Made by a program: the position numbers and the translations under genes
In this document: positions 8,796-18,821 of the stretch, piece after piece
Layout of the letters: the number at the start of each line of letters is the position of its first letter
Position numbering within the stretch: position 1 is the first letter of the stretch
Assembly (NCBI GenBank): GCA_963810485.1
Contig: CAWENQ010000005.1
Span: forward strand, 248,001-312,000
Reading direction: 5' to 3'
DNA from: DATKFM01 sp963810485
GTDB lineage: Bacteria; Pseudomonadota; Alphaproteobacteria; Dongiales; Dongiaceae
Length of the DNA: 64,000 bases
The notes under the pieces: model-generated
Told to the model about the DNA's origin: nothing
Seen by the model: only the letters and a program-made list of their open reading frames with translations
Databases searched by the model: none

Positions 8796-9695
8796 GTGAC
8801 CAAGCTTGAATGCGTCCTCGACAGCAAATGCTCGCTCGGCGAAGGTCCGACCTGGCATGCGGGAGAGCAGGCGCTGTATTGGACGGATGTGCCGGCGCGT
8901 AGGCTGCATCGCTGGAATCCGGGCACCGGCGCGCACAAGACTTGGCCGACCCCGGAGATGGTCACGTCCATCGGCGTCAGGCGGAAGGGCGGCTTGGTCG
9001 TCGCCAGCCTGACGGGCATCGATTTCTTCGATACCCAAACCGGCGCCATGACGCGGTTCGCCGAGCCCGAGAAAGACAGGCCGAAGAACCGCTCGAACGA
9101 CGGCAAATGCGACCGGCAGGGGCGCTTCTGGTACGGCACCATGATGAACAATCTGGCCGACGACGGCAGCGAGACGCCGATCACCGGCAACACCGGCGGG
9201 CTTTATCGCATCGATCCCGACGGCAAGGTCACCCGGTTCGAAGACGGCCTCGGCATCGCCAATACCTTTGCTTGGACCGCCGACAACAGGACGATGTATT
9301 TCGGCGACACCTTCGATGCGATCTACGCCTATGATTTCGACGCCGCCGCCGGCCGCGTTTCCAACAGGCGCGTCTTCGCCAAGGCGGACACGGCGAAGTA
9401 CGGCTTTGCCGACGGCTCCACCATCGATGCCGAGGGTTGCCTGTGGAACTGCCGATGGGATGGCGGCTGCATCATCAGATGGACGCCCGAGGGCAAGATG
9501 GACCGGGTGATCCAGATGCCCTGCCGCCGGGTGACCAGCTGCATTTTCGGCGGACCCGCGCTCGAGACTCTCTACATCACCACGGTCACCTACGGGTTCA
9601 GCCCCGCGGAACTGGTGGAGCAGAAGAATGCAGGCGGCATCTTCGCCCTCGATGCGGGCGTCAAGGGCCTGCCGGATGGCGATTTCGCGGGATAA
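8796..9695 (+). CDS. SMP-30/gluconolactonase/regucalcin family protein
   Basis: A 299-residue six-bladed beta-propeller lactonase. The metal-binding glutamate is in CSLGEGPTWH near the N-terminus, an asparagine/aspartate pair is in KNRSNDGKCD, and the catalytic aspartate is probably in FADGSTIDAEG. Such enzymes hydrolyse sugar lactones such as gluconolactone to the aldonic acid. The start is the GTG at 8796, preceded by AGGAG at a suitable distance; the frame also runs open upstream but without coding character. It may serve a sugar-oxidation route with the SDR and kinase nearby; this is inference from context. Confidence 0.82.
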   Translation: MTKLECVLDSKCSLGEGPTWHAGEQALYWTDVPARRLHRWNPGTGAHKTWPTPEMVTSIGVRRKGGLVVASLTGIDFFDTQTGAMTRFAEPEKDRPKNRSNDGKCDRQGRFWYGTMMNNLADDGSETPITGNTGGLYRIDPDGKVTRFEDGLGIANTFAWTADNRTMYFGDTFDAIYAYDFDAAAGRVSNRRVFAKADTAKYGFADGSTIDAEGCLWNCRWDGGCIIRWTPEGKMDRVIQMPCRRVTSCIFGGPALETLYITTVTYGFSPAELVEQKNAGGIFALDAGVKGLPDGDFAG

Positions 9696-9748
9696 CAGGA
9701 TACGCGCCGCGATTGTGAGCGCCGATAGTGATATGCTATCTGCGCACC

Positions 9749-10975
9749 ATGGACACAGCCGCACCCGATAACGCCGCCCTTGCGGACCTGAGCCGCTGGA
9801 TCGCCGAGCGCACGCTCGCGGGCGATGCGGAGACGCGCATGCTCGAAGGAGTCTGCGAAAGGCTGGTGCGCCAGGGCATTATCCTGAAACGGGTACTGGT
9901 CGGCGCCGATACGTTGCACCCCGTGCTGGAGGGGCGCGTTTTCGAATGGCATCGGGACCAGCAGGATGTGAAGGAAGTGGAGTACGGGCCGGCGACCTCG
10001 CCTGTTTCGGAGGAGAGCTGGCTGCGCAGCCCTTTTCATTATCTTTTCCAGACTGGCCAGGCCACGATCCGCAAGCGCCTGCCGCAGGACCCGAAGGACG
10101 ATCCGATCTTTCCGATCCTGGCCGAACTCGCGGCTGATGGCACGACCGACTATATCGCGTTCTCCAACCGACTCGGCGGCGCTCTGGTCATGGGTGAGAT
10201 GGATGCCGTGTTTTCCTCCTGGACAACGGATCGTCCCGGCGGATTCTCGGATCCCGATCTCGCGGCGCTGGCGTACATTGTGCCGGCAGTTGCCAGCTCG
10301 ATCCTCGGCGCCTCCCTCGGCCGCATTGCCGGCACGCTGGTGGAGACCTATCTGGGCCGCGATGCCGGACGGCGCGTGTTGCGCGGCACGATCAACCGCG
10401 GCGTCGCCGAGCGGCTGCATACGGTGCTCTGGTTCAGCGACCTCAAGGGATTCACCCGCCTCGTGGACACCGTGGCATCGGAGCAGATCATCCCGCTGCT
10501 CAACGATTATGCCGACGCGATCGTCTCGTCGATCCACGAGCATGAGGGGCAGGTGCTGAAGTTCATCGGCGACGGCTTGCTGGCCACCTTCGAAGCGCGC
10601 GATCCGGCGGCGGCCTGTGGCCGCGCTCTGGAAGCGGCGCGAGCGGCGCTGCACAGGGTCGAGACAGTGAACGCCGAACGGACGGGGCGGCAGCAGCCGA
10701 TCACCGGCTTCTATCTCGCGCTGCATGTGGGCGACGTCTTCTACGGCAATATCGGCAGCGCCGAGCGGCTGGATTTTACTGTCATTGGCCCGGCAGTGAA
10801 TGAGGTGTCGCGCATCGCCGGGATGAGCCGCTCCCTCGATCAGGACATTCTCCTGTCATCGGCCTTTGCTGGTGCCGCCGGCGACGCGCGCGTGCAACTG
10901 GTGTCGCTCGGCCGCTATGCGCTCCGGGGGATTGCCCGGCCGCAGGAGCTGTTCACGCTGGATCGTTCGGCCTGA
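9749..10975 (+). CDS. class III adenylate/guanylate cyclase
   Basis: A 408-residue soluble nucleotide cyclase. The C-terminal catalytic domain has WFSDLKGFTRL with the first metal aspartate, KFIGDGLLATF with the second aspartate, and HVGDVFYGNIG followed by FTVIGPAVNEVSRI, typical of class III cyclases of Rhizobiales and relatives. The N-terminal ~200 residues look like a sensory region, possibly GAF-like, with no membrane span. I chose ATG 9749 over GTG 9728 because the intervening residues are not family-like. It presumably makes cAMP in response to a cytoplasmic signal. Confidence 0.85.
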   Translation: MDTAAPDNAALADLSRWIAERTLAGDAETRMLEGVCERLVRQGIILKRVLVGADTLHPVLEGRVFEWHRDQQDVKEVEYGPATSPVSEESWLRSPFHYLFQTGQATIRKRLPQDPKDDPIFPILAELAADGTTDYIAFSNRLGGALVMGEMDAVFSSWTTDRPGGFSDPDLAALAYIVPAVASSILGASLGRIAGTLVETYLGRDAGRRVLRGTINRGVAERLHTVLWFSDLKGFTRLVDTVASEQIIPLLNDYADAIVSSIHEHEGQVLKFIGDGLLATFEARDPAAACGRALEAARAALHRVETVNAERTGRQQPITGFYLALHVGDVFYGNIGSAERLDFTVIGPAVNEVSRIAGMSRSLDQDILLSSAFAGAAGDARVQLVSLGRYALRGIARPQELFTLDRSA

Positions 10976-10984
10976 CCGAACCTC

Positions 10985-12232
10985 TCAGGCGCGATCGAGC
11001 CGGAACGGTTCCGCCGCCACGTCCGGCGTCCGCCCGGCGATCAGTGCGGCGATCACCAGCGCCGACCCGCAAGCCAGCGTCCAGCCCAGCGGTCCGTGGC
11101 CCGTATTGAGCCAAAGATTGCGCCAGCGCGCCTGGCCCAGGATCGGCCGTCCGTCCGGCGTCATCGGCCGCAGGCCATTCCAGTATTCGACATTCTGCGG
11201 CTTATGGTGCGGGAACAGGTCGCGGAAGCCGGCCATCAGGGTGGCGCTCCGGGCCGGGTTCGGCTGCTGGTCGTAGCCCGTGAACTCCACGGTGCCGGCC
11301 AGCCGGATGCGGTCGCCCAGCCGTGTCACCGCCATCTTGCGGCTGTAATCGACCAGCGGCATCAGCGGCGCCTCGTTCCAGCCGTCGATGGCGAAGGTGG
11401 CGGAATAGCCCTTCACCGGCTGCACCGGAATCTTCAGGCCGAGCGGCCTTGCCAGGGCCGGGCTGTAGCTGGCGCCGGCGAGGACAAAACCATCCCCGGC
11501 TATGCGCCCTTTGTCGGTACCCAGTGCCGTGATGCGATCGCCATCGGTGTCCCAGCCGGCCGCCGTGGTCCCATAGCGGAAGACGGCGCCATGCTTCTGG
11601 GCCAATCCGGCGATGGCCTGGGTGAATTTATGGGCATCGCCGCTGCGGTCGCCGGGAAAGTGGATGGCGCCGGCGATCTGCGCCTGCACCGATTTCAGCG
11701 ACGGCTCCAGCGCCACGGCGCCGGCGGCATCGAGGACACGGAACTCCACGCCGAGCGACCGGTAGATCTCGGCGCCCTCCTGGGCATGGGCAAAATCGGT
11801 GCGGGACCGGTACATCCGCATCGTGCCGCTGTCGAAGCGGTCATAGGCCAGGCCGGTTTCCTCGGTGAGACGGTCCAGGGCGTCCCGGCTGTACGTGGCG
11901 AGCTTGAACACCGCCTCGGTGTTCTCCCGCCAGCGCGCCTCGCCGCAATTGCGCAGGAAGCGTAGGCCCCACCCGATCATGGCAGGCACGGCGCCGGGCC
12001 GGAGCACGAACGGCGCGTCATCCCGGCCCAACCCCTGCAGCATCAACGTCGGCACGCCCGGCGCCGCCCAGGGATCGGCCATGCTGGGCGTCACCAGCCC
12101 GCCATTGGCGAAGCTGGTCTCCAACCCGGCCGCGTCCCGGCGATCCACCACGGTGACCTCATGGCCGTCGCGGGCGAGATAGTAGGCCGTCGTCGCGCCG
12201 ACGACGCCGGCGCCCAGGATGACGATGCGCAT
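10985..12232 (-). CDS. dadA: D-amino acid dehydrogenase small subunit-like FAD protein
   Basis: A 415-residue FAD oxidoreductase of the DadA type. The dinucleotide motif GAGVVGATTAYYLARDGHEV is at the N-terminus, followed by the family stretch ETSFANGGLVTPS. The C-terminal region PMTPDGRPILG and NTGHGPLGWTLACGSA is typical of DadA. It oxidises D-amino acids to 2-oxo acids via an imino acid and passes electrons to the respiratory chain. The ridA-like gene ends nine bases upstream and is co-directional. RidA hydrolyses the imines released by such enzymes, so the pair forms a sensible unit. Confidence 0.85.
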   Translation of the reverse strand: MRIVILGAGVVGATTAYYLARDGHEVTVVDRRDAAGLETSFANGGLVTPSMADPWAAPGVPTLMLQGLGRDDAPFVLRPGAVPAMIGWGLRFLRNCGEARWRENTEAVFKLATYSRDALDRLTEETGLAYDRFDSGTMRMYRSRTDFAHAQEGAEIYRSLGVEFRVLDAAGAVALEPSLKSVQAQIAGAIHFPGDRSGDAHKFTQAIAGLAQKHGAVFRYGTTAAGWDTDGDRITALGTDKGRIAGDGFVLAGASYSPALARPLGLKIPVQPVKGYSATFAIDGWNEAPLMPLVDYSRKMAVTRLGDRIRLAGTVEFTGYDQQPNPARSATLMAGFRDLFPHHKPQNVEYWNGLRPMTPDGRPILGQARWRNLWLNTGHGPLGWTLACGSALVIAALIAGRTPDVAAEPFRLDRA

Positions 12233-12241
12233 GGGACCGGT

Positions 12242-12712
12242 TTAGCGGCGGCGAGAACGCTTGGCTGCGGCCTTCTTGCGGGCCTTCGCCTTCGGCGCCG
12301 CCTTCTTCGCCTTTGCCGTTGCTTTCTTTGCAGCCGTCCGCCGGCCGATATGGGCGTAGGCAAGGATCTCGATGCGCGCACCCGGCACCATCAGCTGGGC
12401 GATGATCGTGGCGCGGTTCGGATAGGGCTTGTTGAAGGATTTGGCATAGACCGCGTTCATGCCCGGAAAGTCAGCGGGATCGGGCAGATAGACGATGACC
12501 TGAGTCACGTCGTTCATCGTGCCGCCTGCCGCCTGCACCGTGCGCCGCAGATTGCTGAGCGTGAGTTCGGCCTGGGCGGTGATGTCGCCCTGCTCGATCG
12601 ATCCATCCTCGCGGTTGGGGATCTGAGCGGTATAGAGGATGCCGTCGGCCATCGTCGCCCATTCCAGCGGTGCGCTGACGGCCGGCAGATGTGTCTTCAC
12701 TGGTTCGCGCAT
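12242..12712 (-). CDS. RidA/YjgF-type protein with a basic C-terminal tail
   Basis: A 156-residue protein. Residues up to about 124 form a Rid domain with family elements such as ITAQAELTLSNLRRTV, VIVYLPDPADF and GARIEILAYAHI. Rid proteins hydrolyse reactive enamines/imines made by PLP or FAD enzymes. The last ~32 residues are almost only Lys, Ala and Arg, like the AlgP or histone-H1-like tails, which is unusual for this family and suggests nucleic-acid or membrane binding. It precedes dadA with a nine-base gap. The ATG at 12712 matches the normal family N-terminus. Confidence 0.82.
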   Translation of the reverse strand: MREPVKTHLPAVSAPLEWATMADGILYTAQIPNREDGSIEQGDITAQAELTLSNLRRTVQAAGGTMNDVTQVIVYLPDPADFPGMNAVYAKSFNKPYPNRATIIAQLMVPGARIEILAYAHIGRRTAAKKATAKAKKAAPKAKARKKAAAKRSRRR

Positions 12713-12894
12713 TGGTTCGCCCCCTTTGTTGTTCGCATTTGCGAGACGCTGGCTACATTCCTACGGCATGCGCCGTGCATAGCCGCGTCTTTTCAGGCTT
12801 TCTTGACTCCCCTCTACAAATGCCCAACAGTTGCCGGGCTGTCCAGTCACGTACAACCAGATCATAATCGGACAGTGACATAGGGAGAGGCAGA

Positions 12895-13830
12895 ATGACG
12901 AAGATCACAATCCGCGGGGCAACGCCCTGGCGGCCTTCGCGGCGCAAGTTTCTGGCCGGCGGCGTCGCCGCGGCCACGATCATTGGGCTGCATTCCCGGC
13001 GCGGCTCCGCGCAGGAAATCAAGACGATCGAGCCGGGCAAGCTCACCATCGGCATGAACGGCGATATGCCGATGACTCAGATCAAGGACGGCAAGCTCAG
13101 CGGCACCGACGGCGAACTGATGATCTATGTCGCCAAGAAGCTCGGCCTCGAGCCCAACATCGTGCAGATGGATTGGGCGGCGCTGATCGAAGCGACCAAG
13201 CAGGGCAAGGTCGACGTGATGCACGGCGCCATGGGCTGGATCGAGCCGCGCACCAAGATCATGAACCTGAGCGAGCCGATCTATTACTTCGGCACGCTGC
13301 TGGCGCAGAAGGACGTCGAACAACTATCAGCACCTTCGCCGACATGAAGGGCCGTTCGGTCGGCACCGTCACCGGCTTCACGCTGGTGCCGGAGCTCAAG
13401 GCCGTCGAAGGCATCGGCGAGGTGAAGCTCTATGACACGTCCGACGGCGTGCTGCAGGATCTGGTCGCCGGCCGCCTCGACATGGCGATCCTCGATCCGC
13501 CGCTGGTGCAGTGGGGCATCGTCCAGCATCCGGAATGGAAGCTGAAGCAGGTCGAGCTGGCGCCCGACGTCGGACAAGTATCCGATCATGTCGACCAAAT
13601 ACAACGTGATCTTCGGCGTCAACAAGGACGAGAAGGCGCTCGACGAGGCGATGAGCAAGATCATCACCGAGGACATCTGGCCGAACTGCATCAATGTGAA
13701 GACCATGGCCAGTACGGCATGGGCGACAAGTCCTGGTTCATCCCGCCCGATGAAATCCGCGCACGGCGTCGACCGCCCGGCCGAATACAAGTCGCCGACA
13801 GCGGCTCATTGCTTCCCTGACCGGCGTTAG
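12895..13830 (+). pseudogene. ABC transporter substrate-binding protein (polar amino acid type), frameshifted
   Basis: The N-terminus has a Tat-like leader (SRRKFLAGG) and then a type 3 solute-binding fold (LTIGMNGDMPMTQ, DVMHGAMGWIEPRTKIMNLSEPI). The frame breaks near 13321 (one base missing), near 13571 (one extra), near 13706 (one missing) and probably near 13770. Correct peptide continues each time in another frame: FADMKGRSVGTVTGF, then MSTKYNVIFGVNKDEKALD, then YGMGDKSWFIPPDEI, then a C-terminus ending at TAG 13828-13830. Residues stay family-like on both sides of each break. It leads the broken operon 12895-17274. Either a decayed gene or a poor consensus. Confidence 0.75.
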
Positions 13831-13848
13831 CAGTGTGGGTAGGTAACC

Positions 13849-13876
13849 GTGGGGCGGGCGATGAACCCGCCCCCAC
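13849..13876. repeat. stem-loop between binding-protein and ATPase genes
   Basis: GTGGGGCGGG at 13849-13858 can pair with CCCGCCCCCAC at 13866-13876 with one extra C. There is no T-tract. Such hairpins often follow the binding-protein gene in ABC operons, where they stabilise the upstream message or attenuate the downstream genes. The role here is inferred. Confidence 0.5.
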
Positions 13877-13901
13877 ATCTGTCGCGCTGTCTGGGCGCAC
13901 G

Positions 13902-14672
<771 letters not shown>

Positions 14673-14686
14673 GGAGAGACGCCGGG

Positions 14687-15355
14687 ATGAGCCTTCTCGA
14701 CGTCATCAGCCGAAGGGATGGTACTATTTCACCAGCTTCTTGGTCGGCTGGCCGGAAACGGTCAAGGTAGCCATCGCCGCCCTGATCTTCGCGCTCATCT
14801 TCGGGCTCATCGTCGCGCTGTTGCGGTTGTCGCGCTGGCGGCTCTTGCGTTGGCTCGGCGATCGTCCTATGTCGAGTTCTTTCGCGGCACGCCGGCGCTG
14901 GTGCAGCTGTTCGTCATCTATTTCGGCTTGCCGGATGTCGGCTTCCAGCCGTCGCCGTTCCAGGCGGCGATCGTCGGCCTCGGACTCAACGGCGCGGCCT
15001 ACATGTCGGAAGTCTACCGCGCCGGAATCGAGTCCATTCACCGCGGCCAGATGGAGGCGGCTCTGTCGCTCGGCATGACGCCGGCGCGCGCCATGCGCTA
15101 CATCATCTTGCCGCAGGCCATGCGCACCATGCTGCCGCCGATCACCAATTTCGCGATTGTCCTGCTCAAGGATACGTCCATCGTCTTTGCGGTCGGCGTC
15201 GTCGAAATCATGGCGCTAGCGCGCAATCTCGTCACCGAAACCTTGCAAAGCGCGCGTCGTCTATCTGATGGCCGGCGCGATCTATCTCTGCGTGACCATA
15301 CCGATGGCGCGGCTCGCAGCACGTCTCGAACGCGCAGCGCCAGGCCTGGCAGTGA
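14687..15355 (+). pseudogene. amino-acid ABC transporter permease 1, frameshifted
   Basis: A HisM/GlnP-type permease read in several frames: MSLLDVISRR from ATG 14687; WYYFTSFLVGWPETVKVAI in the next; SYVEFFRGTPALVQLFVIYF up to about 15250; then VVYLMAGAIYLCVT and a C-terminus reaching TGA 15353-15355. The coupling loop AALSLGMTPARAMRYIILPQ is intact. At least four one-base indels are needed (near 14715, 14865, 15250 and 15330). It lies 14 bases after the ATPase stop with a GGGAGAG ribosome-binding site. Confidence 0.7.
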
Positions 15356-15370
15356 ACGGAAGGGCATGGC

Positions 15371-16057
15371 ATGCTGCAGCTTCCCGAAATCTATGCCGAG
15401 AACATCCATCGCTGGCTGCCGGAACTGCTCTACTATGCCCGGCTCACGCTTCACGATCGCCTGCGCGTGTCATTCCTGCTCGGCGTCGCGATCGGCCTGT
15501 TCTTCGCACTCCTGCGGACATCGCGCAACCAGCTCTTGCGCACTGTCGCCGGCGTCTACATCGAGGTCGCGCGCGGCCTGCCGATCGTTGTCCTGCTTTA
15601 CATCGTCTATTTCGTGCCGCCGCAGCTTTGCCCGGGCGACTGGAGATGGTTCTCGACTTCACTTCGGCGCGGTCATCGGCCTTGGCCTGCATGGCGGCGC
15701 CATTCTGGCGGAAGTATTCCGCTCGGGCATCGAGGCCCTGCACAAGGGCCAGCGCGAGGCGGCGATCGTCCTCGGCATGACGCCGGCAAAGTCGATGATC
15801 TACATCATCCTGCCGCAGGCGTTGCGCGTCGTGCTGCCGCCGGTCGACGAACTATGCGATCGGGCTTGCTCAAGGATACGTCGCTTTGCTCGCTGATCGG
15901 CGCCAATGAATTGATGAACGGCGCCAAGAGCATCGCCTTCGCCGACTATCAGCCGATGGCGGTCTTCGTGCTGGTCGCGGCAATCTATTTCGTCATGAGC
16001 TATCCACTGTCCATTGCCGTCCGCTACATGGAATTGCGCATGAGTCATGGGCGATAG
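15371..16057 (+). pseudogene. amino-acid ABC transporter permease 2, frameshifted
   Basis: The reading frame from ATG 15371 to the TAG at 16055-16057 is formally open, but its middle third, about 15630-15855, is out of frame. The true peptide there is FGAVIGLGLHGGAILAEVFR and then AAIVLGMTPAKSMIYIILPQ in another frame. The N-terminal part (YIEVARGLPIVVLLYIVYFV) and the C-terminal part (LLKDTSLCSLIGANELM) are normal for a polar-amino-acid permease. A gene finder would report it as intact while giving a wrong central sequence. Confidence 0.7.
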
Positions 16058-16081
16058 ATCCGATACCCAAGAAGGAAGAAC

Positions 16082-17274
16082 ATGAAAATCGTCAAGCTCG
16101 AAGCCATCCCCGTCCGCATTCCCTATAAGCGCGTGGAGGCCACATCGCTCATTAACGCGCAGCGGTGTGTGCGATGTGCTGGTCAAGGTGACGACCGAGG
16201 ATGGCCTCGTCGGCTGGGGCGAATGCACCCGTGCCGCCGATACCGCTGGGATCGAGAGTGCGGTGAATGTCATGGCGCCGCTGGTGATCGGCCGCAGCGC
16301 CTGGGACAAGGAGGCAGATTCACCGCGATCTCGCCATCCCAGCCGTCTGGGCGTTTCAGCCGATGACCGGCAATTTCGCCTTTGCCGGCATCGACATGGC
16401 GCTGTGGGACGTCTGCGGCAAGGCATGCGGGCAACCGCTCTATCGCCTGTTCGGCGGCGCCATGCGGGAAGAGGTCGATTATTTCTACTACATGGAGTGG
16501 GGCACTCCGGCCGAGATGGCGCGCCAGGGCCGCGACGGCCGCAAGCGCGGCTACAGCTGCCTATTACATAAAGGCCGGCGTCGACGAGAAGCGCGAGGAG
16601 GCGATGCTCGAAGCCCTGCGCGACGGCATCGGCCCCGAAGGCCGCATCCGCATCGATGTGAACCAGGCCTGGGACCGGCCGACGGCGCTGCGGCTGCTCA
16701 AGCGCTGGCATGAGAAGTTCGATCATCGATTTCGCCGAAGCGCCGGTGCGCATCGATCCGATCGAGAACAATGCTCGAGCTGATGAAGCTCCTCGATGTA
16801 CCGATCTGCGTGAATGAGGGCCTGTGGCGCGAGGCCGATGCCTAGCGCATCATCAAGAGCCGCTGCGGCGCACTATCTCTGCTTCTCGCAATACTGGGTC
16901 GGCTCGCTGGCGCGCTGGCATATGCTCTGCCATGCCGCCCATCAGGAAGGCTGGCTGGTCTGCAAGCATACCCACGGCGAGTACGGCCTTGCCGCCGCGG
17001 CGGGCCAGCACGTCATGCTGACGCATCCCCAACGCCTGCATGGGCCAGCCAGCAGACGGCGCAGATGATGGAGGACGACATCCTCACCGAGCGCATCCCC
17101 ATCATGGACAAGCCGCGCTGGGGCCGCATCGAAAAACCCGGCCTGGGCGTCGAGGTCGACGAGGACAAGGTGGCGAAGTATCACGCCGACTACCGCAAGC
17201 ATGGCGATTACCGGACCTACTCCGACAAGCTTGTGGTGCCCGTATCCGGCAAAGCGAAGTCAAAACGGAAATAG
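16082..17274 (+). pseudogene. mandelate racemase/muconate lactonizing enzyme family protein, heavily frameshifted
   Basis: An enolase-superfamily enzyme recoverable only by moving between frames about eight times. Active-site parts remain: YYIKAGV with the KxK-region lysine, IRIDVNQAW (metal Asp), IDFAEAP (Glu), CVNEGLW (Glu) and the histidine-containing CKHTHGEYGLAA. A TAG interrupts EADA-RIIKS at 16843-16845, where a TAC tyrosine would fit. It starts at ATG 16082 after AAGGAAG. The family abstracts a proton alpha to a carboxylate in sugar acids or amino-acid derivatives. As last gene of the ABC operon it probably acted on the imported substrate. Confidence 0.72.
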
Positions 17275-17299
17275 CGTCTAGCAGAAAACCGTTCGGGCA

Positions 17300-18082
17300 T
17301 CACTCCATGAATGATGCCTTGACGCTGCCGAGTTCGCCAAAATCCATGACGATGGAATCGCCGGGGGCGATCGCCACCGGCTTGACGCAAGTGCCGGTCG
17401 TGATCACTTCGCCGGCGCGCAGGAAATCGCCCCGTCCCTGCAGATCGTTGGCGATCCAGGCCAGCGCTTCGCGGGGATCGCCCAGCACATTGGCGCCGGA
17501 CCCTTCGGCAACGATCTCGCCATTCTTGCGCGCCGCAACCTTGTGGGTCGGCAGATCCGCCAGGCGCCAAACCTTCGCCTCCGGCCCGAGAACGAAGTAG
17601 GCCGCGCAGCTATCGTCGGCGACCAAGCTCGGCGCGCCGATGGTGGCGAAATCCTCGTATCGGGAATCCGGCACTTCGATGGCGAGATGCAGCGTGTCGA
17701 CGGCCGCCATCACTTCATCCAGCGTGTAAGGCTCGCCGCGCGCCGGAAGATCCTGCGCCATCTTGAAGGCGAACTCGGCCTCGGCCACGCGCATATGCAG
17801 ATGCCCCGCGGGCAGCCTTGCGCCATCGCTATGGGCGAAGCGCTTGAATAGCCGCCCCGCCAGCGGCGCATCGACGCCGATATGCTGCTGCCCGGCCTTG
17901 CTGGTGGCGGCGATCTTCCAGCCGATGGCGGCACCCTGCAGCGATTCGAGCTCGCGCTGGATCTCATAGCCGTCGCGCAACCGCTTCGGGCGGCAGTCCT
18001 CCGGCAAGGCCGTCAGCCGCCGCCGGTTCTCCCAGCAGGACCGGATCGTCAGCGCCGCGCGCCGGATGGCCTCACTGTCCAT
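17300..18082 (-). CDS. 2-keto-4-pentenoate hydratase-like / FAH superfamily protein
   Basis: A 260-residue MhpD-type member of the fumarylacetoacetate hydrolase superfamily. Family features include GWKIAATS near residue 54, EAEFAFKMAQDLP with the metal-binding glutamates, the VPDSRYEDF region and ITTGTCVKP near the C-terminus. Such enzymes hydrate 2-oxopent-4-enoate or decarboxylate related 2-oxo acids in catechol meta-cleavage pathways. No other aromatic-pathway gene lies beside it, so the substrate is open. It is convergent with the broken enolase gene. Confidence 0.82.
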   Translation of the reverse strand: MDSEAIRRAALTIRSCWENRRRLTALPEDCRPKRLRDGYEIQRELESLQGAAIGWKIAATSKAGQQHIGVDAPLAGRLFKRFAHSDGARLPAGHLHMRVAEAEFAFKMAQDLPARGEPYTLDEVMAAVDTLHLAIEVPDSRYEDFATIGAPSLVADDSCAAYFVLGPEAKVWRLADLPTHKVAARKNGEIVAEGSGANVLGDPREALAWIANDLQGRGDFLRAGEVITTGTCVKPVAIAPGDSIVMDFGELGSVKASFME

Positions 18083-18399
18083 GTTCCCCCTGCTCTTTTC
18101 TGTTCCCCGTAGAATTAACCAAATGGGCCGGCCGGGAAAGCCCGATTGCAGGACTTCAAATCTGAAATGTCACGGCAATCCCGCGCGGCTGCGCGAAATC
18201 TCTTCGGTCCCGCGTAAACCAAGTTTCGTAAGGATGCGCTGGGTGCGGAAAAGAATCCGCTGGGAATGAGGCCGGCGTCACACCGCGATCTTCGACCCGA
18301 CACTATTTCTTAAGCCGTTCATGGTGCCATGGATGTGGGTTCGGCGGGTCCCGCAAAGCGGCCCGGCCAACAGGGCGAGCGGATCGAGGAGAAGCAATC
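18083..18399. other. intergenic region, no gene seen
   Basis: The 317 bases between the divergent hydratase and small secreted-protein genes hold no convincing frame. A GGATCGAGGAGAA ribosome-binding region for the next gene sits at its right end. No inverted repeat or promoter could be assigned with confidence. Confidence 0.4.
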
Positions 18400-18729
18400 A
18401 TGATGACGAAGGCGTTGATTCTGTCTGTCGCGGTTGTTGCGACACTGAGCCTGCCGGCGAGCGCCGGAGGCCCTGGCGGCGATGATCGCGGCACGCGGAT
18501 CATCATCCTGCAGCGCGGCGGTTGGGACGGCAACGGGCCGGATTTATTGGGCACGGCCGCGGATGACCGCGGTACGCGCCTGTACCACCGCGGCGGTTGG
18601 GACGCAAACGGACCGGCCGTCACCGGCGCGAGCAATCAAGTCCCGCTGGCGGAGTTGAATCTCGAGGGATTGAGCGTCGACTCGATCGAGCTGCCTGCGG
18701 CCGAAGCGCAGGCTGTCATGCAGCGCTAG
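18400..18729 (+). CDS. small secreted protein with a duplicated DDRGTR/RGGWD motif
   Basis: A 109-residue protein with a typical Sec signal peptide (MMTKALILSVAVVATLSLPASA). The mature part has two copies of a segment: DDRGTR, then RGGWD and NGP, 27 residues apart. A hydrophilic tail rich in Leu and Glu follows. A strong GAGGAGAA ribosome-binding site precedes ATG 18400, and an excellent terminator follows at 18757. I know no family for it. The size, signal and clean transcription unit support a real gene. Confidence 0.7.
   Translation: MMTKALILSVAVVATLSLPASAGGPGGDDRGTRIIILQRGGWDGNGPDLLGTAADDRGTRLYHRGGWDANGPAVTGASNQVPLAELNLEGLSVDSIELPAAEAQAVMQR
18481..18615. repeat. imperfect direct repeat inside the small secreted-protein gene
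   Basis: The DNA at 18481-18540 resembles that at 18562-18615. Both run GATGA(T/C)CGCGG(C/T)ACGCG at their left ends and CGGCGGTTGGGACG at their right, and they encode the two DDRGTR...RGGWD units. It looks like an internal duplication followed by divergence and a two-codon length change. Confidence 0.65.
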
Positions 18730-18756
18730 ACGCGAGCCGGCGTCGAGTTCAAGCGC

Positions 18757-18785
18757 AGGAGCCCTAACGGGCTCCTTTTGCTTTT
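18757..18785 (+). terminator. rho-independent terminator
   Basis: AGGAGCCC at 18757-18764, loop TAAC and GGGCTCCT at 18769-18776 form a perfect 8-bp stem followed by T-rich sequence (TTTTGCTTTT). It closes the small secreted-protein gene 28 bases after its stop codon. Confidence 0.88.
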
Positions 18786-18821
18786 CCCTGTTATCGCATC
18801 GATTATCGTCGGTCGGCTGCC

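Noticed and set aside
15371..16057. Second permease as an intact open frame
   Set aside because: The frame is open only by chance in the middle; family peptide from about 15630 to 15855 lies in another frame.
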